From: Labilibaculum sp.
GTDB lineage: Bacteria; Bacteroidota; Bacteroidia; Bacteroidales; Marinifilaceae
Length of the DNA: 64,000 bases
Assembly (NCBI GenBank): GCA_016342745.1
Contig: JAEINT010000005.1
Coordinates: forward strand, 206,074-270,073
Direction of reading: 5' to 3'
Numbering within the stretch: the stretch's first letter is position 1; each line of letters starts with the position of its first letter. Positions 26,867-36,406 of the stretch are shown here, piece by piece. Position numbers and translations under genes: made by a program. The notes beneath the pieces were generated by a model. It made no database searches, was not told the origin of the DNA, and worked only from the letters and a program-made list of their open reading frames with translations.

Positions 26867-27955
26867 ATGAAAATTGTATTGCTTTTTTTAAGCCTAATTT
26901 CTTTTATAGGTAATGCTCAGGAATCAAAAAATGGAACCTGGAATACGCATAGCATTCCGACACCTTCATTAGCCAATAATTGCATAGACTACCAGCCTAA
27001 TAAGCAAATTGGAATTTACTTGCCACCATCATATCAAAAAACAAAAAAGAGGTATCCTGTTATTTATTTTTTGGAAGGATATGGTGGCAGAATAGATGCC
27101 AATGGTTATGTAGGAGGAATTTTAGATTCTTTGATTATAGAAAAACAAGTTTCTGAAGTTATTTTGGTGCAAATAAGTGGAGATTATAATTTTAGAGGCA
27201 GTTTTTATGCAAATTCCCCAGTTACAGGGAATTGGGAAGATTTTGTTGTGAAAGATGTTGTCAATTATATAGATGAGAACTATCGAACGCTTGCCAAACG
27301 GGAATCAAGAGGTTTAGCCGGAATGTCAATGGGTGGTTTTGGGGTTATAAATTTGTCGATGCTACATCCAGAAGTTTTTGCTTCGGCCTATGCTATGAGT
27401 CCCGGTGTGTTCGATGAAAAGGGTTTATCTAACTGTCAAGTATTTCGTGAGGGAGGCACAGTAGAACCCGTTTTAGCTCTTTTGAATAAGCTCGAGTCTT
27501 TATCTGTTGAAGATGCACATAAGGAATATCTGGAATATGTAAAAGGTATTGAAGATTGGAATATTGAATTTACATTGGCTTACGGAATGTGTTTTGCGCC
27601 TAACACTAAAAAAGCTCCTTATTTTGACTATCCGATAAGCATTGTTGGAAATGACACAATTGTTAATAACGAGGTTTGGAAGAAGTGGGAAAGTGGATTT
27701 GGTGGAATTTCTGACGAGCTGAATAAATATGAATCTAATTTACGAGAACTAAAACTTTTAACGATTGATTGCGGTTACAATGATGGTTTTAAATGGATTG
27801 TTGATGGCTCATTATATTATTCGAATTTATTGCAAAACAGAAGAATTTCTCACAACTTAGTCTTGCATCAGGGAGATCATGGAAGTCGCTTTACGCATCA
27901 AATGCGACACAAAGTTTTTCCAGATATTATAGGAACTTTAATTTATGAAGATTAA
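26867..27955 (+). CDS. Secreted esterase, alpha/beta-hydrolase of the esterase D/CE1 type
   Basis: 362 residues with a signal peptide ending near IGNAQ (about 18). The pattern IGIYLPPSYQKTKKRYPVIYFLEG (pieces: IGIYLPPSYQ and RYPVIYFLEGYGG) is the start of the enterochelin-esterase/feruloyl-esterase fold. The nucleophile Ser is in GLAGMSMGGFGVINLS (about 154), and the His is probably in HQGDHGSRFTHQM near the C-terminus. It probably removes acyl groups from glycans or phenolic esters outside the cytoplasm. Its stop codon overlaps the region just before the polysaccharide deacetylase gene, suggesting joint deacylation of a polysaccharide. It could instead be a general carboxylesterase. Confidence 0.8.
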   Translation: MKIVLLFLSLISFIGNAQESKNGTWNTHSIPTPSLANNCIDYQPNKQIGIYLPPSYQKTKKRYPVIYFLEGYGGRIDANGYVGGILDSLIIEKQVSEVILVQISGDYNFRGSFYANSPVTGNWEDFVVKDVVNYIDENYRTLAKRESRGLAGMSMGGFGVINLSMLHPEVFASAYAMSPGVFDEKGLSNCQVFREGGTVEPVLALLNKLESLSVEDAHKEYLEYVKGIEDWNIEFTLAYGMCFAPNTKKAPYFDYPISIVGNDTIVNNEVWKKWESGFGGISDELNKYESNLRELKLLTIDCGYNDGFKWIVDGSLYYSNLLQNRRISHNLVLHQGDHGSRFTHQMRHKVFPDIIGTLIYED

Positions 27956-28004
27956 AATTGATAAGCCTAAAAAGGCGACATTTTTGATCTGGAAATTAGA
28001 TAAT

Positions 28005-28910
28005 ATGAAGAGAGTTGTAAAGGTTTTTATTTTAATGGTAGTGTGCTTAAACGCCAATTTGCTAATTGCACAATCCATAGGGGATAAAATTTATAAGGAT
28101 AGGCTTTTTACTTTCCCAGATGGAAAAACAAAGGCAATGATTATAAGTTATGATGATGGCTTGTTACAGGATACTTTATTGGTCTCCATAATGAATAAGT
28201 ACAGACTTAAAGGAACTTTTAATTTGAATTCGGGGCAGCTTGGGACTGAAGCTTCGTGGCTGCAAGGACTTGTTGGTAAACCTGGCTTGTATTTGGATAA
28301 AAATCAGATTAAAACTACCTATCGGAATCATGAAGTTGCGGCTCATTCTTTATTCCATCCTCACTTGACCGAATTGAAAAGGAATGAAATAATACTTGAG
28401 ATAAATAATGATATAGAAAATCTAGAGAAGATTTCAGATACAATCATCAAGAGTTTTGCTTATCCATTTGGAGAGTATAATGAGAAGCTTATTTCGGTTC
28501 TGAAAAAATCTGGACTGACAAATGCACGTACGGTAAATGACTCAAAGTCTTTCGAGTTGCCAGAAGATTTCTATAGGTGGCATCCAACCTGTCATCATTC
28601 CAGAGCAAAGGAATCATTGGAGAAATTTGTGTCGATAAAATCAGAAAAACCCTTATTGTTTTTCATGTGGGGACACAGTTGGGAATTCGATAAAAATATT
28701 CAGAATAATAATTGGCCGTGTTTCGAAGAATTATGCAAAATTGTTTCTGCAAAGAAAGATATTTGGTACGTTGGAGCAGGAGAATTTGTTGAGTATATAA
28801 ATGCTATTAAAAGTATTACGGGTAAGGGCAAATTAATTAACAATTCGAGACGAACTGTTTGGATAAAAGAAAACGGTAAACTAAGTTCGATTCCTCCGCG
28901 GAATAAATAA
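28005..28910 (+). CDS. Secreted polysaccharide deacetylase (NodB/CE4 type)
   Basis: 301 residues from ATG 28005, chosen because it begins a normal signal peptide (MKRVVKVFILMVVCLNAN...AQ). The frame is open to 27945, but that start would put 20 charged residues in front. The NodB metal site is visible as ISYDDG (about 46-51) and HSLFHPH (HxxxH, about 112-118). SFAYPFGEYNEKL is the usual third motif. The enzyme removes N- or O-acetyl groups from polysaccharides. It lies about 50 bases after the esterase and upstream of a Sus-type locus. Confidence 0.85.
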   Translation: MKRVVKVFILMVVCLNANLLIAQSIGDKIYKDRLFTFPDGKTKAMIISYDDGLLQDTLLVSIMNKYRLKGTFNLNSGQLGTEASWLQGLVGKPGLYLDKNQIKTTYRNHEVAAHSLFHPHLTELKRNEIILEINNDIENLEKISDTIIKSFAYPFGEYNEKLISVLKKSGLTNARTVNDSKSFELPEDFYRWHPTCHHSRAKESLEKFVSIKSEKPLLFFMWGHSWEFDKNIQNNNWPCFEELCKIVSAKKDIWYVGAGEFVEYINAIKSITGKGKLINNSRRTVWIKENGKLSSIPPRNK

Positions 28911-28942
28911 AACTGGTTTCATCTTTGAAATCAAGTCGAAAA

Positions 28943-28978
28943 AAAGCACAATTTGAGAATCAAATTGTGCTTTTTTTA
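28943..28978 (+). terminator. Intrinsic terminator after the deacetylase
   Basis: aaagcacaatttga-gaa-tcaaattgtgcttt is a perfect 14-bp stem (28943-28973) continuing into a T run. Confidence 0.9.
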
Positions 28979-29102
28979 TTTGGCAGAAGTTTAGTGCTTT
29001 GTTTAGCAGTTATTTTATTATTTAAATACTGAATTTCTTTTTTTTGAGTAAAAGAATAGTCTTATTTTTACTTGCTGTTTTGTTAACCAATTATACACAA
29101 GC

Positions 29103-30716
29103 ATGGGAAGATTTTTTGTTTTTACGATTCTACTTTCATTACTGACTATCCAGTCTTCTTATTGCCAAACAGATTCTCTTGAATTTCAATTTGCTGAGGC
29201 GAATAAATTTCTTGGACTGAGAGATAGTATAATTCAAGCTAAGAAAGACAAGTTGGCTTTGTTGACTGATTCATTAAAAGATTACAAGGCTCAGAATAAA
29301 ATTCTTGAAGAATTTAGGTTGTTAACAAGCTTAACAAAGCAATATGAATCCTTTGTTTATGATTCCGCATTTAATTATGCTTCAAAATCAATAAAAGTTG
29401 CCTATAAATTAAATGATCCTGCTAAAATTGCGGAATCGAAAACAAATATTGCTCTTATTTTATTGCAAAAAGGTCTATTTAAAGAAACCATAGATACGCT
29501 AACTACAATTAATGAATCAGTTTTAGATCCAGACAAAAGAATTCATTATTACTATGTTGCCGCCCGTGCTTACTATGATTTAGGCAATTCAAGATGGGGC
29601 CATTATCAGCCTGAATATCATAAAAAAGGATATACTTATTGTCAGAAAATTTTTAAGGAAGCAGCTCCTAATTCATTTGAATACGTGTTTGCAAAAGCAA
29701 ATAGTGCATTGGTTTTTGCCAGAAATGAAGAAGCCATCAAACAATATCAAAAACTGATTGATGAGCATAGCAATACGCATCATGAGGTTGCAATTAGTAA
29801 TTGTGGGCTAGGTATTGCTTATACGAGATTCTTCGAAAATGAGAAGGCCAAATATTATTTACTGAAGGCGGTTGTGGCAGATATAAAATCAGCAACTACT
29901 GAAACTGTTGCATCAAAGATTTTGGCAGAGATCCTGTTTTATTATGGAAATTTGGAAGAGGCCAATAAATTCATAGAGTTAGCCCAGAATGATGCGACGT
30001 TTTATGGTAGTCATGCTCGAAGACTTGAAATTTCATACATAAAACCTCAGATTGAAGCAGCTGTTTTGAATAAAGTTGAGGGCGAAAAAAACTTCGCGAT
30101 CTACATTTCTATTATTGGAATTATCGTCACTTTACTAATTATTATTTTTTTAATTATCATTTATCGACAGTTACGAGCTTTGCGAAAGGCAAGAAAAGTA
30201 ATATTGGATAGTAATGAGGATCTTCTTAGGGTAAATGAAATGCTCCGTGAGGTGAGCAAAATTAAGGAAGAGTATGTTGGTTATTATTTCAATTTTAGTT
30301 CTCAGTTTATTGAGAAAATGGAAGGAATGAAAAAGGCCATATCTCGACAGTTAATGACCAAGCAATACGATTCGATTGAGTCCGAGTTAAAAAGATACAA
30401 TTCGAAACGTGAGAGACAGAATCTGTTTGAAGATTTTGATAGAATATTTCTTAAACTATTTCCTGATTTTGTTAATTGCTTTAACCAAATGTTCGATGAA
30501 AAAGATCGAATTGTACTTAAAGATTCCCAAATTTTAAATACTGATTTACGGATTTTTGCTTTAATCAGATTAGGGGTTAACGACAATGAAAAGATAGCCA
30601 GTATTCTTAATTTTTCGGTTAACACGATTTATACCTACAAAACAAAAATTAAAAATCGCTCATTAATTCAAAATGAGGATTTCGACAGTAAAATAATGGA
30701 TATTAAATCAGTTTAA
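29103..30716 (+). CDS. TPR-membrane-HTH regulator (DUF6377-like) of the Sus-type locus
   Basis: 537 residues. A signal peptide (to about SSYCQ, residue 22) is followed by a TPR-like helical region (about 60-320) that would face the periplasm. One membrane helix follows (about 333-357, IYISIIGIIVTLLIIIFLIII), then a coiled coil (about 360-400) and a cytoplasmic C-terminal part. That part has FALIRLGVNDNEKIASILNFS and VNTIYTYKTKIKNRS, a LuxR-like helix-turn-helix. The architecture fits membrane-bound regulators found next to SusC/SusD genes in Bacteroidota. The expected role is to sense a signal in the periplasm and activate the susC operon that starts 288 bases downstream. The sensing ligand is unknown. 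Confidence 0.8.
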   Translation: MGRFFVFTILLSLLTIQSSYCQTDSLEFQFAEANKFLGLRDSIIQAKKDKLALLTDSLKDYKAQNKILEEFRLLTSLTKQYESFVYDSAFNYASKSIKVAYKLNDPAKIAESKTNIALILLQKGLFKETIDTLTTINESVLDPDKRIHYYYVAARAYYDLGNSRWGHYQPEYHKKGYTYCQKIFKEAAPNSFEYVFAKANSALVFARNEEAIKQYQKLIDEHSNTHHEVAISNCGLGIAYTRFFENEKAKYYLLKAVVADIKSATTETVASKILAEILFYYGNLEEANKFIELAQNDATFYGSHARRLEISYIKPQIEAAVLNKVEGEKNFAIYISIIGIIVTLLIIIFLIIIYRQLRALRKARKVILDSNEDLLRVNEMLREVSKIKEEYVGYYFNFSSQFIEKMEGMKKAISRQLMTKQYDSIESELKRYNSKRERQNLFEDFDRIFLKLFPDFVNCFNQMFDEKDRIVLKDSQILNTDLRIFALIRLGVNDNEKIASILNFSVNTIYTYKTKIKNRSLIQNEDFDSKIMDIKSV

Positions 30717-31004
30717 ATCCATTTCCTTTCTTTATTCCATCTATATTTTTGAATCGGATCGCTTTATATAATCAAAAGATAGTCATTTGGTTGTGTGTTT
30801 TTGTGATCGATATTGATCTATATTCTTTATAGGTATTTAGTAATTAAAAGAGCGCTGTAGTTCCTTTGATGTTCGAGATTTAAAATCATTATCTGCAGAA
30901 TGATTATGATTTCGAACGATCTGGGAAATCGGTTTTTGAAACATCAAAATTTTACTTCGAATTGAAGTAGACGCGTTAATTACTAACTCTATTTATGAAG
31001 AATT

Positions 31005-33932
31005 ATGAAGAAATTATTTTTGTTGTTTTGGGCAGTGTTCTTGTCAATAGGAATATTTGCACAAAATCAGGAAATTAAAGGAAAGGTTATAGATGCCGCT
31101 AATGGCGAAGCCTTACCTGGTGTTTCCATTGTTGTTAAAGGAACCACAATTGGTACTACAACCAATTTTGATGGAGATTTCAACCTCTCAGTGGAAAAAG
31201 GAAAAACCATTGTATTTTCATTTGTTGGCTATGTCAATAAAGAAATTCAAGTAAGCGATTCCGGAAACGTTGAAGTCTTATTGGAACCAGATGTTTTAAA
31301 TTTAGAACAAGTTGTTGTTGTTGGTTATGGCATCCAAAAGAAAAAAGACAAGACAGGTGCTGTTATGAGCGTAGGAGCTGAAGATTTACAGCAAGGAGTT
31401 TTGCAGGATCCTATTCAGGGAATCATGGGGAAAGTTGCAGGTGTAAACATCACAAAACGAGGTGGAGATCCAAATGCAGGTTTTACAGTTCAAATTCGTG
31501 GAACTGCAGGTTTTTTCTCAGGAACATCTCCATTGTATGTTGTTGATGGGGTTCCTGGTGTCGATCCTACTACTATTTCCGCTGAAGATATTGAATCGTT
31601 TAATGTCTTGAAAGATGCATCTTCAGCGGCAATTTATGGTTCTCGTGGTGCTACAGGTGTAATTATTATTACTACCAAAAAAGGGAAATTTAATCAGAAA
31701 GGAAAAATCTCTTACAGTGGTTATATTTCTACCGATAAGGTGGCCAATGATCTAGATTTGTTAAGCGCTAATGATATTCGAAAATATGCAAGCGATAATA
31801 CTTTAACTTTTGATGATAGAGGTGCTAATACTGATTGGCAGGACGAAACATTTAGAACAGGCAAAACACAATCTCACAATATTGCAATGAGTGGTGGTGG
31901 TAATGATCACAATTACAGAGCAAGTATTGGTTATGACAATTTTGAAGGTGTTTTAAGAGGAACGAGCAGAGAACGAGCAATTATGCGTTTAAATGCTACT
32001 CAGAAAGGTATTAATGATCGATTGACTTTGAATTTGAGTTTATCAGGAACTTTTGAGAATAACAATTATGTGCAAACAGACGGAAATAATAGTGAAGCTG
32101 TTTTATTTCAAACTTTTTCTCGAAATCCTACCTATCCAATTTATAATGAAGACGGGTCATTTTTTGAAGTTAATGATTTCGAAAATTCAAATCCAAGAGC
32201 CTTAATTGATCAGCTTACAAACGAGCGAGATGCCAAAAGGTATTTGGCAAATGCAAAGGCCGATTTTGAGATTACTGATGGCTTGATTGCTGGTGTGAAT
32301 GTAAGTTATCGAAAAGATGATGATGAAACGATTTTCTTTCGTCCATCTTATCAAATTTCATCTAGTGATGGAGGTTATGGCCGCAGAGGCTATAATAATT
32401 CTGAGACCAAGATGATTGAGACAACGATAAAATACAATAAGGTATTTAAAGAAAAGCACAATGTAAACCTTTTGGGTGGCTACTCTTGGCAAGAAGATAA
32501 ATCTACCAGCTTAGCTGCACAAGGAAGAGATTTTCTTTCGGATGAGGTAGGAGCTAATAATTTACGATTTGCAAACGACGTACTTCCTCAGGATATTGAG
32601 TCATGGAAAGAGAGAAGTCGCCTAATTTCCTTTATCGGTAGAGCTGTTTACAATTTTGATTCAAAATATTATTTCACAGCTACAATTCGTCGTGATGGTT
32701 CTTCTCGATTTGGAGACAATAATGAATGGGGATGGTTTCCGTCTTTTTCTTCGGCTTGGGATGTTTCGAGCGAAAGTTTTTTGGATGATGCCGATTGGCT
32801 TGATCAATTGAAGCTTCGAGTTGGTTTTGGAGTTACCGGTAATCAAGAAATTGGAAATTACCATGATATTGCTAGAATTAGCACAGGTGGCAGAACATTA
32901 GATCCAACAACGGGAGAAGAAACTTTAGTGATTCAGCAATCTAGTAATGCAAATCCTGATTTAAAATGGGAAGAGAATCGCGAGTGGAATTTTGGTGTTG
33001 ATTTCTCCATTTTTAATAACAAACTAACAGGATCGATCGATTACTATAATAAAACGACTGATGATTTACTAGCGCAATATGCAGTACCAGTTCCTCCAAA
33101 TCGTTTTGAAAGTATTTACGCAAATGCAGGAGAGATTTCCAATAAAGGTTTGGAGATTAACCTTACTGCAAATCCTATTCGAACAGATAAGTTCACTTGG
33201 AAATCGACCTATTCTTTTTCTGTGAACAAGCAGGAAGTAGTATCCTTATCCGACGATAACTATTCATTAGACAACATGCACGCATCGTGGATTAGTGGTA
33301 GAGGAATGGTTGGAGTGTGGACTCAATTAATTGAGCCTGGTCGCGAATTAGGAACTTTCTATGGATGGAAACATGCAGGAATTGATCAGAATGGACAATG
33401 GTTGTTTTTCGATAAGGATGGAAACATAACTAAAGATCAAAGAGACGAAGATCGACAAGTAATTGGACAAGCTCTTCCTGATTTTACAATGAGTTGGACA
33501 AATCAGTTTACCTATAAAAATTGGGATCTGGGATTTTCGCTTCGAGCTATTGTTGGAGGAGATGTATTGAATGTTACTAGAATGATTTTGGGTAATCCTA
33601 GTATGCTTCCAAATCGAAATGCATTGAAGGATGCTTTAACGCTTGCTCCGATCTTGTCTGATGCACCAAAATTCTCTGATTATTATATTGAAGATGGTTC
33701 ATTCCTTCGTCTTGACAACATCACTTTAGGATACAATTTAAATGTTGATAAGGTTAGTTGGTTAAGCAAATGTCGTTTTTATATTAGTTCTAATAACCTG
33801 TTTACCCTTACAAACTATTCTGGTATCGATCCGGAATCAAGTTATGGAGGTTACGAAAACCTTGGTTTAGATATGTACGATGTTTATCCAAAAACCAAAA
33901 CACTTACGTTCGGAATGAAGGTAGGATTCTAA
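31005..33932 (+). CDS. SusC-like TonB-dependent outer-membrane transporter
   Basis: 975 residues. A signal peptide (ends IGIFAQ) is followed by a carboxypeptidase-regulatory-like domain (about 22-95: IKGKVIDAANGEALPGVSI). Next come a TonB box-like segment, LEQVVVVGYG (about 98-107), the plug domain with YVVDGVPGVDPTTIS and ASSAAIYGSRGATGVIIITTKKG, then the 22-strand barrel. It ends in the barrel signature TLTFGMKVGF. It imports oligosaccharides with the SusD lipoprotein encoded next. It is the first structural gene of the locus. The 288 bases before it are AT-rich and hold no complete consensus promoter. Confidence 0.95.
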   Translation: MKKLFLLFWAVFLSIGIFAQNQEIKGKVIDAANGEALPGVSIVVKGTTIGTTTNFDGDFNLSVEKGKTIVFSFVGYVNKEIQVSDSGNVEVLLEPDVLNLEQVVVVGYGIQKKKDKTGAVMSVGAEDLQQGVLQDPIQGIMGKVAGVNITKRGGDPNAGFTVQIRGTAGFFSGTSPLYVVDGVPGVDPTTISAEDIESFNVLKDASSAAIYGSRGATGVIIITTKKGKFNQKGKISYSGYISTDKVANDLDLLSANDIRKYASDNTLTFDDRGANTDWQDETFRTGKTQSHNIAMSGGGNDHNYRASIGYDNFEGVLRGTSRERAIMRLNATQKGINDRLTLNLSLSGTFENNNYVQTDGNNSEAVLFQTFSRNPTYPIYNEDGSFFEVNDFENSNPRALIDQLTNERDAKRYLANAKADFEITDGLIAGVNVSYRKDDDETIFFRPSYQISSSDGGYGRRGYNNSETKMIETTIKYNKVFKEKHNVNLLGGYSWQEDKSTSLAAQGRDFLSDEVGANNLRFANDVLPQDIESWKERSRLISFIGRAVYNFDSKYYFTATIRRDGSSRFGDNNEWGWFPSFSSAWDVSSESFLDDADWLDQLKLRVGFGVTGNQEIGNYHDIARISTGGRTLDPTTGEETLVIQQSSNANPDLKWEENREWNFGVDFSIFNNKLTGSIDYYNKTTDDLLAQYAVPVPPNRFESIYANAGEISNKGLEINLTANPIRTDKFTWKSTYSFSVNKQEVVSLSDDNYSLDNMHASWISGRGMVGVWTQLIEPGRELGTFYGWKHAGIDQNGQWLFFDKDGNITKDQRDEDRQVIGQALPDFTMSWTNQFTYKNWDLGFSLRAIVGGDVLNVTRMILGNPSMLPNRNALKDALTLAPILSDAPKFSDYYIEDGSFLRLDNITLGYNLNVDKVSWLSKCRFYISSNNLFTLTNYSGIDPESSYGGYENLGLDMYDVYPKTKTLTFGMKVGF

Positions 33933-34013
33933 GCAAATTATTAGTGCATCCAGAGAATAATAGGCTTTTAAAAATAGCCATTAAACCTGGTTTTAACATG
34001 AAAATTATAACAG

Positions 34014-35489
34014 ATGAATTGTAAAATATTTAGTCTTCTTGCAATCATAGCTTTCTTTGCTTCTTGTACCGATTTAAATGATGAGGTATACAGCGAATTA
34101 CTTGCAGAAGAATATCCTGAAAATGAAATTCAGGCTCAACTAATAACAAATAATGCATACGCGCAATTGCAATCTCACATTGATGGGGGATGGTGGTTTG
34201 CACAAGAAATTACTGCAGATTTAATTGTTGCTCCAACTCGTGGTAACGACTGGGATGATGGTGGACGATGGAGAACTTTACATACACACACTTGGGATAA
34301 TAACCACGAATTTGTGAATAACATGTGGCGTAATTTCTATAGTGGTGTTACTGAATGTAACAAAGCCATCGAATTTCTTGGAGATGCTGAAACTTCTAAA
34401 AATGCTGTGGCGCAAATGAAGGTATTGCGTGCCTATTATTACTATTTATTAATCGATAACTATGGTGATGTGCCGTATGTAACAGAATTTGCAAATGCTC
34501 CTGCAATGCCTGAAAAAGAGACGAGAGCAACAATTTTTAATAATATCATTGCTGATATTGAAAGCGTAATGGGCGATTTAGCTGGTTCTTCAACAAGTTC
34601 TGTAAATCTTTATACTGCCTATGCTTTGCTAGCTAAGTTGTATTTAAATGCAGAAGTTTTTACTGGAAATGCAATGTGGGAGAAATGTGAAGAGTATTGC
34701 GATTTGATTATTGCTGGACCATATTCTTTAGAAGCTAATCGATTGGCTCCTTTTGTAACAGAAAATCAAAATTCACCTGAAAATATCTTCACAGTTCCTT
34801 ACGATGAGGATAATTATCAAGGATTTATATTGCACAGAAGAACATTGCATTATACCAATACAGCGACTTACAATGCTCAAACAACTTTCTGGAACGGATT
34901 CTGTGCACAGGAACGTTTGGTCGATTTTTTCGAAGCTAACGATCAGCGTTTATCAGGATTGTTATTCGGTCAACAATATTCTTCAACAGGAGAAGCTCTG
35001 GTTGATGTGGATGCGGGAAACGCACCTGTATTTTTCACAAAAGAGGTTCCTGCTTTACGTATAGATGCATCTTATTCAGCTACTGAAGTTCGTCTTTCTG
35101 GAGCACGTATGGTAAAATTCGAAGTAAAGAGTGGAGTAAAAGACAATTTAAGCAACGACCTTCCTATTTTCCGTCTAGCTGATTTTAAATTGATGAAAGC
35201 GGAGTGTGAATTGCAAAAATTAGGAGGAAGTATTGCGATCGCTAAAGCTGAAATAAATGATGTGCGAACAATAGCTGGAGCTACCGCTTTTGAAGATGCA
35301 GATATTACATTGGATAATTTATTGGCAGAACGCGGACGTGAAATGTGGTGTGAAGCACATCGTCGTCAGGATTTGATTCGTTTTGGAACTTTTAAAGATT
35401 CATGGTGGGAAAAGGCACCGGATACGGAAGTAAATTACATGTTCCCAATTCCACAATGGGCTATTGATAGTAATCCAAATTTGAATTAA
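34014..35489 (+). CDS. SusD/RagB-family surface glycan-binding lipoprotein
   Basis: 491 residues. A lipoprotein signal peptide ends in FFASC (Cys about 17), so the protein is anchored to the outer-membrane surface. TPR helices in the first half (MKVLRAYYYYLLIDNYGDVPYV, shown as RAYYYYLLIDNYGDVPY, about 141-157) and the C-terminal block LLAERGREMWCEAHRRQDLIRF and YMFPIPQWAIDSNPNLN are SusD/RagB signatures. It captures the glycan and acts as the lid of the SusC transporter encoded 81 bases upstream. It is shorter than many SusD proteins but complete. Confidence 0.93.
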   Translation: MNCKIFSLLAIIAFFASCTDLNDEVYSELLAEEYPENEIQAQLITNNAYAQLQSHIDGGWWFAQEITADLIVAPTRGNDWDDGGRWRTLHTHTWDNNHEFVNNMWRNFYSGVTECNKAIEFLGDAETSKNAVAQMKVLRAYYYYLLIDNYGDVPYVTEFANAPAMPEKETRATIFNNIIADIESVMGDLAGSSTSSVNLYTAYALLAKLYLNAEVFTGNAMWEKCEEYCDLIIAGPYSLEANRLAPFVTENQNSPENIFTVPYDEDNYQGFILHRRTLHYTNTATYNAQTTFWNGFCAQERLVDFFEANDQRLSGLLFGQQYSSTGEALVDVDAGNAPVFFTKEVPALRIDASYSATEVRLSGARMVKFEVKSGVKDNLSNDLPIFRLADFKLMKAECELQKLGGSIAIAKAEINDVRTIAGATAFEDADITLDNLLAERGREMWCEAHRRQDLIRFGTFKDSWWEKAPDTEVNYMFPIPQWAIDSNPNLN

Positions 35490-35525
35490 TCTGAGAAGCA
35501 TTTTAATGATTTAAAAGTACTTGAA

Positions 35526-36230
35526 ATGAATAAATTAATGATATTGATATTAGTCGCATTTGTAAGTGTATTAAGTTACTCTTGCGACGATGAGGTAGAT
35601 GCTCCTCAGGTTCTCGAGATTTACAACGGTTATTTCGTTTATGGCGAAGCAACACAATTTTCTGGTCTTGAGAATAATGCAATAATGGTAAATGGAAGTG
35701 TTGTAGGTCAGGCAACAAAGTATATGGCTTTGGGTAGTGGAACACTAGTTGTTAGTCATGAAAATAATTCAACTGCAGATTTACCCAATTCAACAGGCTT
35801 TGGATTGAATTCAGCAGATGAATTTGTTGTTGGTGGAGATCCGATTGCTTTTACCGATACGCCAGGGAATTATTTTTTCCGTTCCGATACAATTGCAAAA
35901 ACAGTTTCTTTTGTGGCGATTGATAGCTGGGGAATTATTGGAAGTGGAACACCTGGCGGTTGGGATGAGGATACCAATATGGCACTAGAATCATCTGATA
36001 ATGGAGAGTTTGTTTACACAGTTACAGCTGATTTAGTTGGTGATGAATGGTTGAAGTTTAGAGCAAATGACCAATGGGCACCGCAGCTTGGTGTTACTGA
36101 TGGAAGCTTAGCCTTGCGATTATTTGACTCGGAATCCGATCCTAGCTCAATTCAGGTGCCTGAATCAGGTAACTATACCGTAAAATTAATCTTAGGTGCT
36201 GAGTTTAGATATGAATTAAACAAGAATTAA
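35526..36230 (+). CDS. SusE/SusF-like lipoprotein, small single-module form
   Basis: 234 residues. The lipoprotein leader ends in LSYSC (Cys about 19). Two beta-sandwich-like stretches follow. The second (about 130-230) reads DSWGIIGSGTPGGWDEDTNM, EFVYTVTADLVGDEWLKFRA and GNYTVKLILGAEFRYELNKN. This is the starch-binding module pattern of SusE/SusF (GTPGGWD...KFRAN.....G). Classical SusE and SusF are 390-480 residues with several modules, so this is a reduced form. It follows SusD by 36 bases, and its context supports binding of an alpha-glucan at the surface. Confidence 0.8.
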   Translation: MNKLMILILVAFVSVLSYSCDDEVDAPQVLEIYNGYFVYGEATQFSGLENNAIMVNGSVVGQATKYMALGSGTLVVSHENNSTADLPNSTGFGLNSADEFVVGGDPIAFTDTPGNYFFRSDTIAKTVSFVAIDSWGIIGSGTPGGWDEDTNMALESSDNGEFVYTVTADLVGDEWLKFRANDQWAPQLGVTDGSLALRLFDSESDPSSIQVPESGNYTVKLILGAEFRYELNKN

Positions 36231-36304
36231 AGTTGCCGAAAGGCATTTTATAAAGACATTTCACCTTATTAGCCTTGGGTGGGATAAATTAGAAATTTAA
36301 GATA

Positions 36305-36335
36305 AAGATGTTCGCCTTTCTGAGGCGAACATCTT
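36305..36335 (+). repeat. Strong hairpin between SusE-like gene and GH97 gene
   Basis: aagatgttcgcc-tttctga-ggcgaacatctt is a perfect 12-bp stem. No T run follows (aaattt), so it may stabilise the mRNA or reduce expression of the GH97 gene. It does not look like a full terminator. Confidence 0.6.
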
Positions 36336-36406
36336 AAATTTATACTCCAAAGGATCTTTTTCCTATTGGATTTTTCAGTTTTATTAACAACTAGCTAAAA
36401 ACTACT

